Positions 1-12,600 are shown, numbered from the stretch's first letter. The stretch: DNA of 64,000 bases from Micractinium sp. NFX-FRZ (GCA_029339195.1 JAPTJF010000337.1:1-64000); one strand, 5' to 3'. Notes: a model not told the origin generated them from the letters alone. Program-made: numbers and translations.

Positions 1-432
1 CAGTTTCCCCAACTTTGCCAGGGTTTCCCCAAGAAACCCAGGTTTCCCCCGAAAGAAACTCTGGATATATGGTAGGGGAGGGGCCGGTTGCGGGCGCCAT
101 GGCGGTCCAGGACTGCCGCCAAGTGGATCACCAGTGCAGCGGCCATTGGTCTTCGTGCCCTTCCTTCGTTTGCCCATGCTGCAGTAGTCCAAACAAAGCC
201 GCTGCTATCTGATAAGCTCTGCTTACAGACCCACCGCGTTGCGGTGCTGGCGCCAGCCTCTGCGCAGCTCTGCCTGCGCCTGTGTCCCGCACCGTGATCA
301 CTTTTTATACCGGCGTCCACCGTCTTCAAGAGCCTCCACTAGCCGTGTTTGGACAGCGGCGGTAGGCCAGGGTTCTGGCCCAGCTCAGCGGCACCGGCGC
401 CGGTGGAAGAGCCGCCTCGTGAGCTCAAAGAC
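1..432. other. Upstream region of the epoxide hydrolase gene
   Basis: No gene is recognised here. The first 60 bases hold several loosely repeated GTTTCCCC-like pyrimidine motifs. The stretch before the ATG at 433 is GC-rich and probably holds the promoter and 5' UTR of the gene that follows. No TATA box is convincing. Confidence 0.4.
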
Positions 433-3400
433 ATGGCGCCGCCCGCATCGGCCGCGCCGATGGGCGCCGGTACCCCCGCCACACCGGCCGCCACCGCCGA
501 CATCAGCGGCGGCGTTGCGGCCGCGCCCAGCCGAGGGGTGCTGGGCTGGGTGAAGGGCCACCTGAGATGGCTCGCCTTCCAAGGGTTTGGAGCTGTGCTG
601 GCGCTGCCTCTGGCTGCCGGCTTGTTGATCAAGTTCATTCTCAAGTGAGCCGAGCCGGGGCCTGGGGAGAAGGGGGTGGGTGCCGAGGAGGAGGTGGGTT
701 GGTTGAGAGGTCGGGGTCCGAAATGGAATCCGGAACGGCATGGGTGCGAGGCCGCCGGCTGCCCCGTGCTCCGCCCTGCCGCAGCCGAATGCTGTTCTGC
801 GCGTGTCACCCGCCAGGAGCCCCCTTCCTGCGCCCCTTGCCTTGCCTCACTCTGCCCCGCTGCCCCTCCAACCCTGCCCCACCCGGCCCTGCGCCCCCTC
901 TGCTGGCACCACCTCGCTTGCTCCCTCCTGTTGGCCGCGCTGTCCAGCTTCCCACACTGCCCTGAGCCACATGTCCCGCTCCCTGTTGCTCTTTGCAAAG
1001 GTGCTGTGCTGCAGGGACAGCTTCAACCGTCTGTTGCATTAGCTTTGAAACTTTACATGTTGCATTGACCCATGGACTTGCGGGTCGCGGGCCCTGCCTT
1101 CCAATTGCCTCCCTGCAGCCCCCCGCAAGATGCTGCACCGCCGTGGTCACAGCCACGCTGCCATCTGTTGCTATCTGTGGATTGTCCCTGCCTGCTCGCC
1201 AACGCTGACATGCATGCTTTCGGTTGCCTTCCCAACTCGCCCTGCAGCCCCCGCAAGGAGCGCGGCCGGCTGCCACACCCCTCACTCTGTATGATTCCCA
1301 TTGCAGCATGAGCCAACAATATGACTCGGCCTGACCCCCCTGGCCCTGCAGCCCTCGCAAGACGCTGCACCGCAAGGACCGCAGCCGGCTGCAGTTCCCA
1401 GACCCCCTGCCTGGGCTGACGCACGAGTTCCTTGCGACCGAGCCAGGCGTCAGGTGAGCTCATCTTCTGCCCCGCTCATCTTCTGCCCCGCAGGCTGCAC
1501 GCCCGTACGGCGCACTCCAGCTGCCCTGCCCTGCCTGCGCGTCAGGATGCGCGCTGTGCGACACACCCACGCTGCCCTGCCTTCAATGGCATGCAGCTGC
1601 ACGCGCTCACGCTGCCCTGCCTTCCCTGCCCCGCCCCGCCCTTCTATGCCTTGCAGGCTGCACGTGGTGCGCACCAGCAAGGGCAGCGGCAAGCCGCTCA
1701 TGCTGATGGTGCACGGCTTCCCCGAGGCATGGTTCTCTTGGAGGCACCAGATGCGGGAGTTCAGGTGAGGGTTGTGTGATACGTCTGAACGCTTAAAAGA
1801 CAGCAACAGAAGGTACTCCCGGGCCCTGGTTCTCGTGGAGGCACCAGATGCGGGTGTTCAGGTGAGGGCAGGGCAACATGCGTAAGCAGTGCAACAGTTG
1901 CAATACACCCCAAGCTAAGGAGGCCAGAATGTTGGCCCTAAGCCCTTGTTTTTGGGCGGGCGCCGAACGTGAGAGTTTTGTGTAGCTCTCTTTGTCCTGG
2001 CGCCTGCTGCTCGCATTGCATGTGCTGACTGCCTGTGGATGCCTGCTGGCCTGCCGGCCACCCTGTCCCGCCCCAGCCAAGCACCAGCCACCTTGCTCCC
2101 CCTGTTCCACGCATGATTTGTGCCTGCACTTCAGGGATGGCGCACAAGAGGCGGCGGCAATCGACATGCAGGGCTGCACTTTTGCCTGCCTGCCAGCCAC
2201 CCTCCCTTTCCCTTTTCCTGGCACACCTTTATGGTGCCTGCTCCCTGCCTGCCTGCAGGGACCGGTACGAGGTGGTGGCAATCGACATGCGGGGCTACAA
2301 CGAGTCCAGCATCCCACGGGTGGGCTCGGGAGCGAGGGAGGGGAGGCAAGGAGGGGGCAGGGAGGGAGGGAGGGAGGGGCAAGTTGCCAGGCCGGGCCCA
2401 ACCGGCTTGAACGCCTCCCGGCGATGTTGTCATTAAAGGCGTCTTTTTCTTTTCTTTAAGTAAAGAATCGAACTTTTTCAACTCCTGTCCATTTGCAGGA
2501 ACGGGCGGCCTACCGGCTGGACCGCCTGGCCGGCGACATCATCTCGGTGGCACAGCAGCTGCTGGAGCAGTGCAAGCAGGAGCAGGTGTGAGGGCGGGCG
2601 AAAGCGGGTGTGAGGGTGGGCAGGCTGCAGTTGGAGTTGGTGGTGCTGCGGAAGCCTAGGGGATCAGCAGGCAGGCAGGGTGGTGGGGCGTCGGTGGCAT
2701 GGCACCTCCTGCAGGAGGCCAGGCAGAAGCAGGTGAAGGTCAGCCAGGGCGGGCAGAAGCAGGTACATGCAAGTCGGCTGGAGCGGGGCGTGGCGGCGGG
2801 TTGGGGTGGGGGCCGCTTTCATGGGGCTGAGCAGGTGGGGGCTGCGGGCAAGGAGGAATTTAGAATGGGCACGTTTGTTTCGTGGGGTCAAACCGCCCCT
2901 GATTTGCCTGCCCAGCTGGCGCTGGTGGGCCACGACTGGGGGGCCACCCTTTGCTGGGCGGCACTTTTGCAGCTCCTCCCACCCCACCCTCTGTGCCCCT
3001 CTTGCTTGTGCCCCCGCTTGTTGCCTGCGCAGCTGGCGCTGGTGGGGCACGACTGGGGGGCCAACCTGTGCTGGGTTGCGGCCCACATGGCGCCCCACCT
3101 CTTCTCCCGCCTGGCCATACTCTGCGTGCCACACCCCAACTGTTACTTCAAAAACATGGACTGGGACCAGTTCCGCCGCAGCTGGTGAGTGTCCCTGTTG
3201 TGTGTCTGTCTGTGTGTCTTGTGCATGTGTGGACCAGTTCCGCCGCAGCTGGTGGGTTTGTGTGTGTGTGTCTGTCTGTGTGTCATGTGCATGTGTGGAC
3301 CAGTTCCGCCGCAGCTGGTGAGCTGTCCTTTTGTGAGTGTGTCTGTGTGTGTGTGTGTGTGTGCGGGGCCAGTTCCGCCGCAGCTGGTGGGTTTGTGTGT

Positions 3401-3466
3401 GTGTGTGTGTCTGTGTGTCATGTGCATGTGTGGACCAGTTCCGCCGCAGCTGGTGAGCTGTCCTTT

Positions 3467-3502
<36 letters not shown>

Positions 3503-5650
3503 GGGCCAGTTCCGCCGCAGCTGGTGAGCTGTACCTTTCGTGTGTCTGTCTGTGTGTCTTGTGCATGTGTGGACCAGTTCCGCCGCAGCTGGTGAGTGTC
3601 CCTGTTGTGTGTGTGTGTGCGTCTGTGTCTGTGCATATGTGCGGGCATGTGGATGGGGCGGCGGAGCAGGGCGGGGCTGCTCAGGCTGGGACCAGTTCCT
3701 GCCGCAGCTTGCGAGCCGCCAATATTGTAATAATAGGCGGGAGGCCCCCGCCGCACCCGCACACTCCTACCACACCCACCCCTGCTTCCCCCGCATGCCC
3801 CCCTCCTCCAAACCCCCCTCTCCTGCCTCCTCTTCACGCTCCACACCCACCCCTGCTTCCCCCACGCCCCCTCCTCCCACCCCTTCCCTCCCTCCTCAAA
3901 CCTCCCCCTAGGTACGTGCTGGCCTTCCAGGTGCCCTGGCTGGCGGAGGCCTGTCTCTGCGCCGACGACTACCAAATGGTGGCGGACACATTCGTGACGC
4001 CGCCCTTTGCACCCGCCCGCCCAGACACGTTCAGCCAAGAGGTGCGGTCCCACGTGGCTGAGAGGTGGTGGGGTGGGGCAGGGCAGGGCGGGCAGTAGGG
4101 ATGTCGTCATGTCAAGGAGCGGGCGGAGCATCATGCTGGAAGGCACTGCCTTTGTCCCGCCGCCCTTTGTGCCCAGCCGCCCAAACACGTTCAGCCGGTG
4201 CAGGCCATGGGGGCTGGGGGCGGGGCGGGGCGGTGCTTGAATGCGGCGGGCCGGGCGGAGCGTGACACGCCCGTAGTGGTTTGTTTGGTAAGGTGGTTGT
4301 ACACACGCCCGCTCACGCACACACCCGCACATTTGAGTGACCCTGCTGCTATGCTTCCTTGCTCTGGTTTCACCGCAGGACATTGAGCGGTACAAGCAGG
4401 CGTTTGGGCGGCCGGGGGCCGCCACCGCCGCCGTCAACTTCTACCGCGCCCTCATGGACATCAACTCACGCAGCCCCTGCCCAGCTGTACAGCGGTGAGC
4501 CAGCCAGCCAATTGAATGAGGTCCAAGCGGGGCGCCCCCCTGCGGATTTGGTTGGCAGGCACGGTTGGCAGGCATGGTGGGCGTCAACTCTCACAGCCCC
4601 TCCCCAGCCCTGCAGCGGTGAGCCCCCAAGTGGGTAGTGTTGTATGGATTCAGGGGGGAGGGTGGGGGGCCACCAAGGGATGCTGGTTGGGAGGCGCCAT
4701 CGGATGGGCATCCGCTTGGGCAGCCCCTCACCCAGCCTTCAGCTGGAGGTGTGTGGGGGGCAGAGGGAGCGGAGGGAGCGGAGGGAGGTGAAGGGAGGCG
4801 AGGGGCCTTGCTCACGCAGCGCCTGGCCTGCAGCGGCGCAGTGCGGTGCTGTGGCCCACAGAGGGTGGCCCACAACGCTTGTGAAAGCACAGGCACCGGT
4901 GCAGATGCATCACCGCAGCCGCCCCGACTTTACTGATTGCCCCCTGCCCTGCCGCGGCTGCCCGCCTGCCCCCTGCAGCGCGCTGAAGCGGAAGCTGCCT
5001 GTGCCCACGCTGTTTCTGTGGGCGGAGAAGGACCCGGCTCTGGGGCAGCAGGCACGTGTGTGTGGGGGGGGAAGGCAAGGGGCACGTGTGGGGGAGGGCA
5101 AGAGGCACGGGGTTGGGCATGGGCACATCAAATGGGGCAGGAAGCCTGGCGTTGGCCGGCTTGGTCCTCGGCCTGCCCGCCCGCCTGCCCGCCCGCCTGC
5201 CCGCCCGCCCGCCTGCCTGCCTGCATGTGCTCACGCCGGGAGCAGCTGACGGCTGCCACCTGCCCCTGGCGGGCCCAAGGGCGGGAGCCCTCCCAAGGGA
5301 TCCCTGTTGGTCCCCACCTGCCACCCTTGCCCCAAGGAAGTTGCCAGTTTAGTTTTACTCCAGGGAGTTGCAAGCCGCCCTCCCACGCTCCTCCCTTGCC
5401 GTCCGAACGCCCGCAGCTGGCGCGCGGCACCGACTGAGGTTGCTGCTTGCGCCGCTGCCCATGATAGCTCATGACAGCACCGACTGTTGCCCACCCCTGC
5501 CCGCTTCTTCCTCTGCAGCTGCTGCGCGGCACGGAGCGGCACGTGGAGACGCTGCGGGTGGTGGTGCTGCCGGGGTGCAGCCACTGGGCGCAACAGGATC
5601 AACCGGAGGAGGTGAACCGCCTGCTGGCAGAGCACCTGGCGGCTGCCTGA
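433..5650 (+). CDS. Membrane-anchored epoxide hydrolase (alpha/beta hydrolase, EPHX4-like)
   Basis: Ten exons: 433-644, 1352-1453, 1657-1764, 2259-2319, 2499-2585, 3033-3184, 3912-4041, 4379-4494, 4979-5051, 5519-5650; 390 aa. The fold hydrolyses epoxides to diols through an alkyl-enzyme ester. Visible features: an N-terminal membrane segment (about residues 46-70), the oxyanion motif HGFPE (124-128), the nucleophile motif GHDWG with Asp197, a WAEKD acid at Asp341 and the catalytic His369 in SHWAQQ. The order and spacing match vertebrate EPHX4 and plant soluble epoxide hydrolases, so the call rests on family motifs. The start at 433 is the first ATG in frame. The ninth exon is ambiguous: a GC donor at 5052 or a GT donor at 5058 both keep frame and differ by two residues. 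Introns carry echoes of exons 3, 4, 6, 7, 8 and 10. Confidence 0.9.
1822..1866 (+). repeat. Intronic echo of exon 3 3' edge and donor
   Basis: About 45 bp nearly identical to 1726-1770, the end of exon 3 plus its GTGAGG donor (encoding WFSWRHQMREF). It lies just downstream inside the intron. A frame-breaking difference and the use of the first copy in the protein family mark it as a non-coding duplicate. Confidence 0.8.
2920..2975 (+). repeat. Intronic echo of exon 6 5' edge and acceptor
   Basis: Copy of the acceptor and first codons of exon 6 (CAG then LALVGHDWGA), which in the real exon begins at 3033. It includes the nucleophile motif but then diverges into an AG-ended, unrelated sequence, so it cannot replace exon 6. 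Confidence 0.8.
3167..3712 (+). repeat. Array of 7-8 exon-edge copies spaced by (TG)n
   Basis: The 19-base exon 6 end CCAGTTCCGCCGCAGCTGG, each followed by GTGAG or GTGGG, recurs near 3167 (real), 3234, 3300, 3369, 3435, 3506 and 3574, with a degraded eighth copy near 3690. Spacers of about 45-50 bp are TG/GTCT-rich. Each copy carries its own plausible 5' splice site. Confidence 0.9.
4134..4200 (+). repeat. Intronic echo of exon 7 3' end
   Basis: Diverged copy of the last ~45 bases of exon 7 (encoding PPFAPARPDTFSQ), located about 120 bp downstream in the intron. A second echo, of the exon 8 end (INSRSPCPAVQR plus donor), lies near 4575-4625. Confidence 0.7.
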
Positions 5651-6079
5651 ACAGAGGCCTCGCCCTTCCCTGAATGAGGCCTCCTCCCACCGGTTGTGCA
5701 AAGGCGGCAAAGCATTCCCCTGACTGCCTGACCAGGCGCTGCACAAGCCTGCAGAGCATCCCTTGAAATCTCGCCCAATATAGTCGGTTAAACCAGCCAG
5801 CGTTCGAACCTTCCTGCTCTGCACTGGACAGTCTCGTCATTCTTGCGGCATTGCAATACAATGCAATCACGTTGGAGAAGCGACTGACGCAATGTGTGAC
5901 ATTGCGCGCTTTGAGCGAAGGGCATTGGCTCGAAAGAATTTGTGATGGGGGGCGAGGTGAGGAGAGGTTGGGATGGGAGGCGGGCAGACGGCGGAAGAAT
6001 GGGCATCCAAAAAGTAGAGGGACGGGAAGCCTCCAGGGGCACTCGGGATGAATGAGTGGGGTGGCAAACCAAAATTCCA

Positions 6080-6110
<31 letters not shown>

Positions 6111-6634
6111 GCTGCGCGCCCCCACACTACCGCTGTCAAAACGGTATAGTCGGTTATTACTTTACAGAGCAGGGGCTGTTGCAGGCGTGTATGCGGATGT
6201 GCCGATGATCCCATGCTCGCTGCTACCTTCCCCTGGATGCATCCCAGAGGTGTCTGAGGGCAACGGATGGTGGGGAGTGGGGTAGCCCGCAGGCAGCAGG
6301 AACGAATTGCTGATGGCGGCAGAGGCGCCTTGCCGTGCGCCAGCTGACCCTGCCTTGCGCCTACGTCGCGGAAGCCGCTACCGCCAGCGACCCATTACTC
6401 TGATCCATCTTCGAGCAAGCCTAGGCAACTGAAAACGCGGTCTCAACTGAAAACTTTTTAATCCGCTGCCAGGCTGGCGACAGCTGGCCGGGTGTCGCGG
6501 AGGGGGCTTCTGCTGCTCGGACAGGAACCCAGAAGTGCTTTGCCGACCCAATATCAATCTACCCGACCGGGTCACTCAATACACGAGAGTGAGACAGCCG
6601 ACGGTTGGGAATGGCGCGCTAGGAGCCTCGGACG
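5651..6634. other. Intergenic region between the epoxide hydrolase and mosaic-protein genes
   Basis: No gene seen. It holds the 3' UTR of the first gene, a 30-base poly(G) run, two copies of the 12-mer TATAGTCGGTTA (5779-5790 and 6145-6156), and the promoter and 5' UTR of the next gene. Base composition is less GC-rich than the flanking exons. Confidence 0.5.
6082..6111 (+). repeat. Poly(G) tract of about 30 nt
   Basis: An uninterrupted run of about 30 G on the + strand. It could form stacked G-quadruplexes. Length in such homopolymers is often unreliable in assemblies. Confidence 0.85.
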
Positions 6635-9600
6635 ATGCGCATGTTGGTGCAGTCACTGCTGGCGGTGCTGCTGGGTGAGTGAAGCGCACCGGTGCCCCTA
6701 CCGGCACACCCCATGACTCGCTCGCTCGCATGACTGGCAACCGCCAGCCGGAGCTCCCTTCCCGGCTGCAGCCGCTCTGCCTGGGAACGCGCTATCCGCA
6801 GCACAACATGAGATTGTCTGTGCCGTTTAAAACGCCTGCAGGGGTGTCGGCTGTGGCCGGCGCCGCCAGCGGCGCCACCGCCAGCGGCAGCCTGTACCTG
6901 CCCGCCGGGCGCGGGCTAGACTGGAGCTATGCGGGTTACAAAGGCGAGTGCCGTCTGCTCGAGCTGCAACCTTCGAATGTCACTGATGCATGTACATTGG
7001 TTTCTTGCAAAGCAGTGTCGCCGGGGGGATTGTGCCACCACTCCGTCCACCACTCGTTGGCGCCCGCCAACTGCCCTCCCCCAAACAAGCTTCCTTCCGT
7101 CTTCGCGGGCTAGTGCAGACGGCGACGTGGCACCACCAGGGCCCAAGCCCGAGGGTGCAGAGTACAACGTGATCGAGAAGTTTGGAGCCAGGGGGGATGG
7201 AGAGACGGATGACACAGCGGCGCTGCAGGTGCGAGCGGCACACGCCTCTTTTCTGTCCATTGTTTTGTTGTATGCCGCGGGCCACCGCCACTGCCGTTGC
7301 CGTTGCCTGCTGCAGGCAAAAGCTTTTGGACCCCTGTGCTGTGTATGGCATGCACCAGGTTACTACGCTGGTCGTGCCCCTGCTTCTCAACCCATGTACC
7401 ACCTGCCTGTGTGCGTGGCGGTGCTCCTGTATGTCACACCCCCAATCCACCGGGGATGCCAACACTGAGGGTTGTTGCCCCGACAGCAACCCCAACATCG
7501 TCCCCCGGCCAGCTGGCATTGTGTTTGCAGCATGCGTGCTCACCTTGCATGCCACCCCTCCTCCTGAATAGGAAGCGGTGGCGGCCGCCGCCAACGGCAC
7601 ACAGAAACCGTCCTCCCGACAGCTGGCGCTATGTGTGCGCAACATGCGTGCTCACCCTTGGTTTGCTCCCCTGCTCCTGGACAGGATGCGGTGACGGCCG
7701 CAAACGCCAACCCTGGGGTCGTCCTGCTGCCAGCTGGCACCTACCTGCTGACCGCCCCGCTCATCATCACTTCCAGCAACGTCACGCTGCGCGGAGCGGG
7801 GGTGAGCTGGCGGCCGGCCGGCGGCCTGGACGGCAGCCGCAGGCTGGACAGTGGGCGTGTCGATGCGTGGCAGCGGCAGGCGGCAGGCGGCAGTACCCGG
7901 ATTGGGGCAGCCTTTGCAGGGTGGATGCAAGCACACGTGTGGTGGCAGGATAAGGCACCAGCGCTGGCGGCTGCCCGCCTGCCGTGCGTCGCTTCCTGCC
8001 CCATCTTTCGGTGCTGCTGCCTGCTGTCCGTACCGTGGTACTGCAGGAGGACCGCACGCGCATCCTGGTGCGCGGCTCCCTGGGGGGCCTGTTTGGCACC
8101 ACCTGGGTCACCGACTCGGCAGGTGCGCGTCTTGCCGTAACCCTTGTCACATACTTGGGACCAAGTGTGCAGCCCAAGCTGGTGTGCAGCCCCGCAGGGC
8201 CGCGGCTGCGTGTGCAGAAAAAGCACCAGGCTGCTCCCCTGTGGGACACCCGTCCTGCCTGGCAGCTGCCTGCGGGGCGCACGGGCTTGCAGCTGGTGCC
8301 GCTGCTACTGTTGGTTGTGGAGGCAACCTTTGGGAAGCTGCCTGGCCAGTCCATCCACCCCTCGGCCTGCTAAACTCCTCCTTGACGCACTATACTCCCC
8401 AAGGTGCAGGCATCGTCGCCAAATCAGCGTGGAGCAACGGCGGCGCCTTCATTCAGTTCAGGTGCGGCGCGTGTGCCTAAGGCAGGGCTGCCATGCACGA
8501 GGAGCGGCAGCATCCAAGGCGCGCATACGCTCGCTCCTCGCCTGCCTGTACGGCTCAGGTCAGCACGGTTCGTGCCTGTCCGTTGCTCTTTTGCACCCAC
8601 GCTCACTCTCCTCCCCTCCCCCACGCCCTGCCCCTGCAGCGGCGTGCCCGAGGGCTCCGCGAGGGATGACACGCTGCTGGCGGGGGTGGCGGACAAAGTG
8701 GAGCGCGGCAGCACACGTATCCCGGTGAGCGAGCGCGCCTGGGAGCGGCAGGCTCCCTGGGCTGCTTCCTGCGCTGCTTCTTTGAATGCGCTGCTGCCAG
8801 ACACACCTGGCACCTTGGGCAGATGACAAAGGAGGCGGCAGCTGCAAACGTTTTGAAGAGGCCTGGAGCTTGGGCGCTGACTGGTGGTCACTTGACGCAC
8901 CATTCATGCATTACGCTGCTGCAGGTGAACGACACCTCCGGCTTCTCTGCTGGCCAGTGGGTGCGCATCTACGCAGACCCCACGGCTTCCACAGGTAGGA
9001 GGCACACACATCAGGCGTGGGGGTTGCCAGGCGGGCTGCTGATGTGTACAGGTAGCTAGCGGTTGACCCAGCGGTTGAGATGTTACGGGCCAGGCGAACC
9101 CGTGCTGAGCCTGCCGCTCTCCCCCCTGCTGCTAAGCCTCCTGTTGCTCCCCGCCCCGCAGAGGCAGCAGCGGCAGCCCCTGCGGACCCAGAGCCGGCGC
9201 TGCCAGCCGATGCGTCGCCGCCGCCAGCCGTGGACGCGTCGCCGCCCCCCGCAGACGGTTCCCAGCCTCCCGCCGAGCCACCCGCGGAGGCGCCACTGCC
9301 TGCCAAGGAGGAGGCAAAGCCGTCCGAGCGGCGCCTGCTGTGGCAGGCAGCAGCAGCAGCAGCACAGCAGGGGCAGCAGCAGCAGCGGCGGCGGCAGGTG
9401 CTGCAGGCGGACGGCTCCTTCACAGCACCCACGGCAGAGCCGGTGCCAGACTTTCTTCAGGTGTGCTCAGCTTCCTTTGTGCATCAGGGGTGCAGCCTCA
9501 TGCCTTGCCTCAGCTTCACTTGTGCTTCACGGGTGCAACCCCGGGGGTGCTCAGCTTCGGTTATGCTTCAAGGGTGCAGCCTCGTGTCTTGCCTGAGCTG

Positions 9601-12600
9601 AGCGTTCTGAAGCTGGCTTCAAGTGGACGCACTTTGTGATAAGTGGGGACTGAGGCGACAACTGCTGCAGGATCTCCCTGTTATGGCCTCGGCACCGAAG
9701 TGCACATGCTGCGCCACCCCTGTCCATTCGCTCTCGTTCTTCACATCTGCCGCAAATGACCCCGTGGGCGCCTCACCTGTGCAGCGCAAACATGTTGTGC
9801 CACCCTAGCATGCCTGTGCCCTACTCCCTTGGTTCACCTGTTCCTGCCTGCTTCCCACCGTTGCTGCAGGACAACCCTGTGGTCGCGTCACACCTGTGTT
9901 ACCCATGCTGTGCCATCCTCCCTTGCTCATTCGCTCTCGTTTCTTCCCCCACCACTGCTGCAGGAGAACCCCGTGGTCGTCGTAGCGTTGACATGCCCAC
10001 GTTGCGCCCGCCCTGTTCATTCGCTCTCGTTTATTTCCCACCACTGCTGCAGGAGAACCCCGTGGTTGCTTCCTGGCTGCGTTGCCCATGCTGTGCCATC
10101 CTCCATTGCTCATCTGCTGTTGCTCGTTTGCGGTTGTTACCCATTGCTGCAGGAGAACCCCGTGGTTGCCTCCGCGCTCAAGGGCACCCTGCTGCTGTCG
10201 GCGGCCGAGCCGGCGCTGACGTACACGCAGATGCAGGAGGCGGATGCTGCTGTGGGCCTGCCAGATGGCGGGCCCATCTGGCTCATGGAGGGCGAGATGT
10301 GAGTGCGCAGGTTGCGGGCATGGGGCATGCGTGGGCTTGGGGTGGGAGTGGGAGTACGGTGGGGTTTGTGAGCGCGGGTGGGGTGTAGAGGTGGGGGGGG
10401 TGGACAGGCGGGGTGTGTGAGCGCAGGGTGGGGGGTGCACAGGCGGGGTGAGTGCAGGGTGGGTGTTGAGGTGGGGGGTGCACAGGCGGGGTGTGTGCAG
10501 GGTGGGGGGTAGAGGTGGGGGGTTTACAGGCGGGGTGTGTGCAGGGTGGGGGGTAGAGGTGGAGGGTTCACAGGCGGGGTGTGTGCAGGGTGGGCGGTGC
10601 GAGGTGCGCTGCGATGATGTGCCGCAGTGCGTGCTGTGCACGCTGCGCTGGCCAGGTGCTGCCCGGTCGTGCGGCACGCGCCCCCCCTCCTGCTGCTGCT
10701 GCTGTCACTATTGCCCGCTCATCGGGAGCGCTGATGCCAGCGTGTGTTGTTCCTGCCGCTGCAGCCTGGATGGGAAGGCCCGTCTGGCAGATGAGCTCCA
10801 ATTCTCCGCAAGGTGAGCCTCGACAGCCATGATACCCCTAAACCCTAACCCTGATGGCTTTAAACCGCTGATACCCGACCGCTGATATGATCCCCTAAAG
10901 CTACATGAATCCGAAGAGAGACAGTGGGCGGCTGTGCCAGCTGGCGCCGCTGGGCAAGGCGGCAGAGTGCAGGGGGCTGCCAGCGGCGCCTTCTAGGCAA
11001 GGCCCGAGTGCCAGGCTGGGCAGCACAGCACAGCACAGCGCAGCGCAGCGTCCTGCTGGGCGTGGCGTGTAGCAGCACGTCGTTCTGCCCCCAGCTGTCT
11101 TTCCGCTCCACTTGTGTGTGCTCCTCTGCTGCCGCCGACCTGCCCAGCCCTCCACTCCCTCCGATCTGTCTGCAGTGCACTCAATGCCCCACACTCTCCG
11201 CCCACCTGCCTGCCTGCCTACTTGCCTGCTTTCTCACATGGGTGCTCATCTGCCCGCCCCTGCCTTGCAGGGTGGCCAAAGTGGGAAGCGGCTGGATCGA
11301 GTTGGACCGGGAGCTGCCTTTTGCAGGTACAGTCGTGATGCATGTACTGCACGTACCGCCTTTGTGGCGCCTGTACTGCCCAGGGCTGGATTGGGTCGAG
11401 CAGGGCGCTGCCCTTTGCATGTACAGCCAGGTTAAGGTCAACACTCATCATGCCGTTTTCGGCCACATGGCTTGCTGCCGCCCCGCCAGCCCACCAACCA
11501 CCACCCCGCCTCGCTCGCTTGGCGCACTGCCCCCACGCCGCGCTGCCTGCAGTGCCGGGCGCTGGGGCCGGGAGTGTGCACGCCTACTTGCCCTCCCTCC
11601 AGAACAGCGGCATCGACCGGTTGACAATCGAGTTTGAGGAGCGCACGTGAGTTACTTTACTGATGCTGGATGAGCACAGCCTAGGTTCTTGAACTAGGTC
11701 CTGAGCTGGGTGATCCAGCAGACTGACGATTAATTGAGAGGAGCGCACGTGAGCTAATGCAGCAACGTGCTGTCCAGATGGCTTGCTTTTAGGCGTTCTA
11801 ACGGAGTCGCAGCGCGAGCTTGGCCTGCGCTGCAAGTGCCGGCAACCCCCTGCACCCCCTGCACCGCCCCCTTCCCCCCCCTTGCAGCCCATCACGTTAC
11901 ACCGTACATGCCGCCGATCGCGGCTACAATGCCATCGCTTTCGACCATGCATCCGATGTGTGGGTCTCGCAGGCAAGTGTGGGAGAGGCAAAGTTAGTGT
12001 GGTATGGGTGTGCGGGTGGCCCGGCATGCTTCCAGGGTGGGTGGGTGCAGGGGCAAGTGTACTGCACAGGCAGGCATGTGCATGGTTGTCCTACCCTCAG
12101 CCTTATGGCCTACAAACCTTCAAGCAAACACACACGCCCTTGCCCCACGCGTGCCTTCCCCGCCCGCCGGTGTCCATCCTGAACGCTGAGAACGTGTGGA
12201 AACAAGCACCAAGTTTGGCCCTGTTTATGCTTTCCCTGTTCGCAGGTGTCCATTGTGAACGCTGAGAATGCTCTGGTGATGCACTGGGTGGACCACGCCT
12301 CGGTGCTGGGTGAGTGCATGCGTGTCCTGCTAGTTTTTAGGACCACGCCTCGGTGCTGGGTGAGTGCATGCGTGTCCTGCTAGTTTTTAGGACCACGCCT
12401 CGGTGCTGGTGAGTGCATGCGTGTCCTGCCAGTTTTTAGGACCACGCCTCGGTGCTGGGTGAGTGAATGCGTGTCCTGCCAGTTTTTAGGACCACGCCTC
12501 GGTGCTGGGTGAGTGCATGCGTGTCCTGCCAGTTTTTAGGACCACGCCTCGGTGCCGGGTGAGTGCATGCGTGTCCTGCCAGTCCGGGCAACGGGGAGGG

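Noticed and set aside
5159..5225. GCCCGCCTGCCC repeats that could suggest a CRISPR-like array
   Set aside because: Simple low-complexity repeat with no spacers; eukaryotic context.
5795..5815. GTTCGAACC, similar to a tRNA T-loop
   Set aside because: No flanking stem and no D-arm or anticodon arm within 70 bp on either strand.
10835..10853. CCCCTAAACCCTAACCCTGA, plant-type telomere-like repeat
   Set aside because: Only about two and a half units inside an intron; too short to call an interstitial telomere or a chromosome end.
10901..10996. Possible 96-nt frame-keeping cassette exon in the mosaic gene (acceptor TAAAG, GC donor AGGCAAGG)
   Set aside because: Direct joining of 10812 to 11271 gives a continuous domain sequence (FSARVAKVGSGWIELDR); the cassette adds unrelated Cys/Pro-rich residues and has a weak acceptor. 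Could still be a rare alternative.
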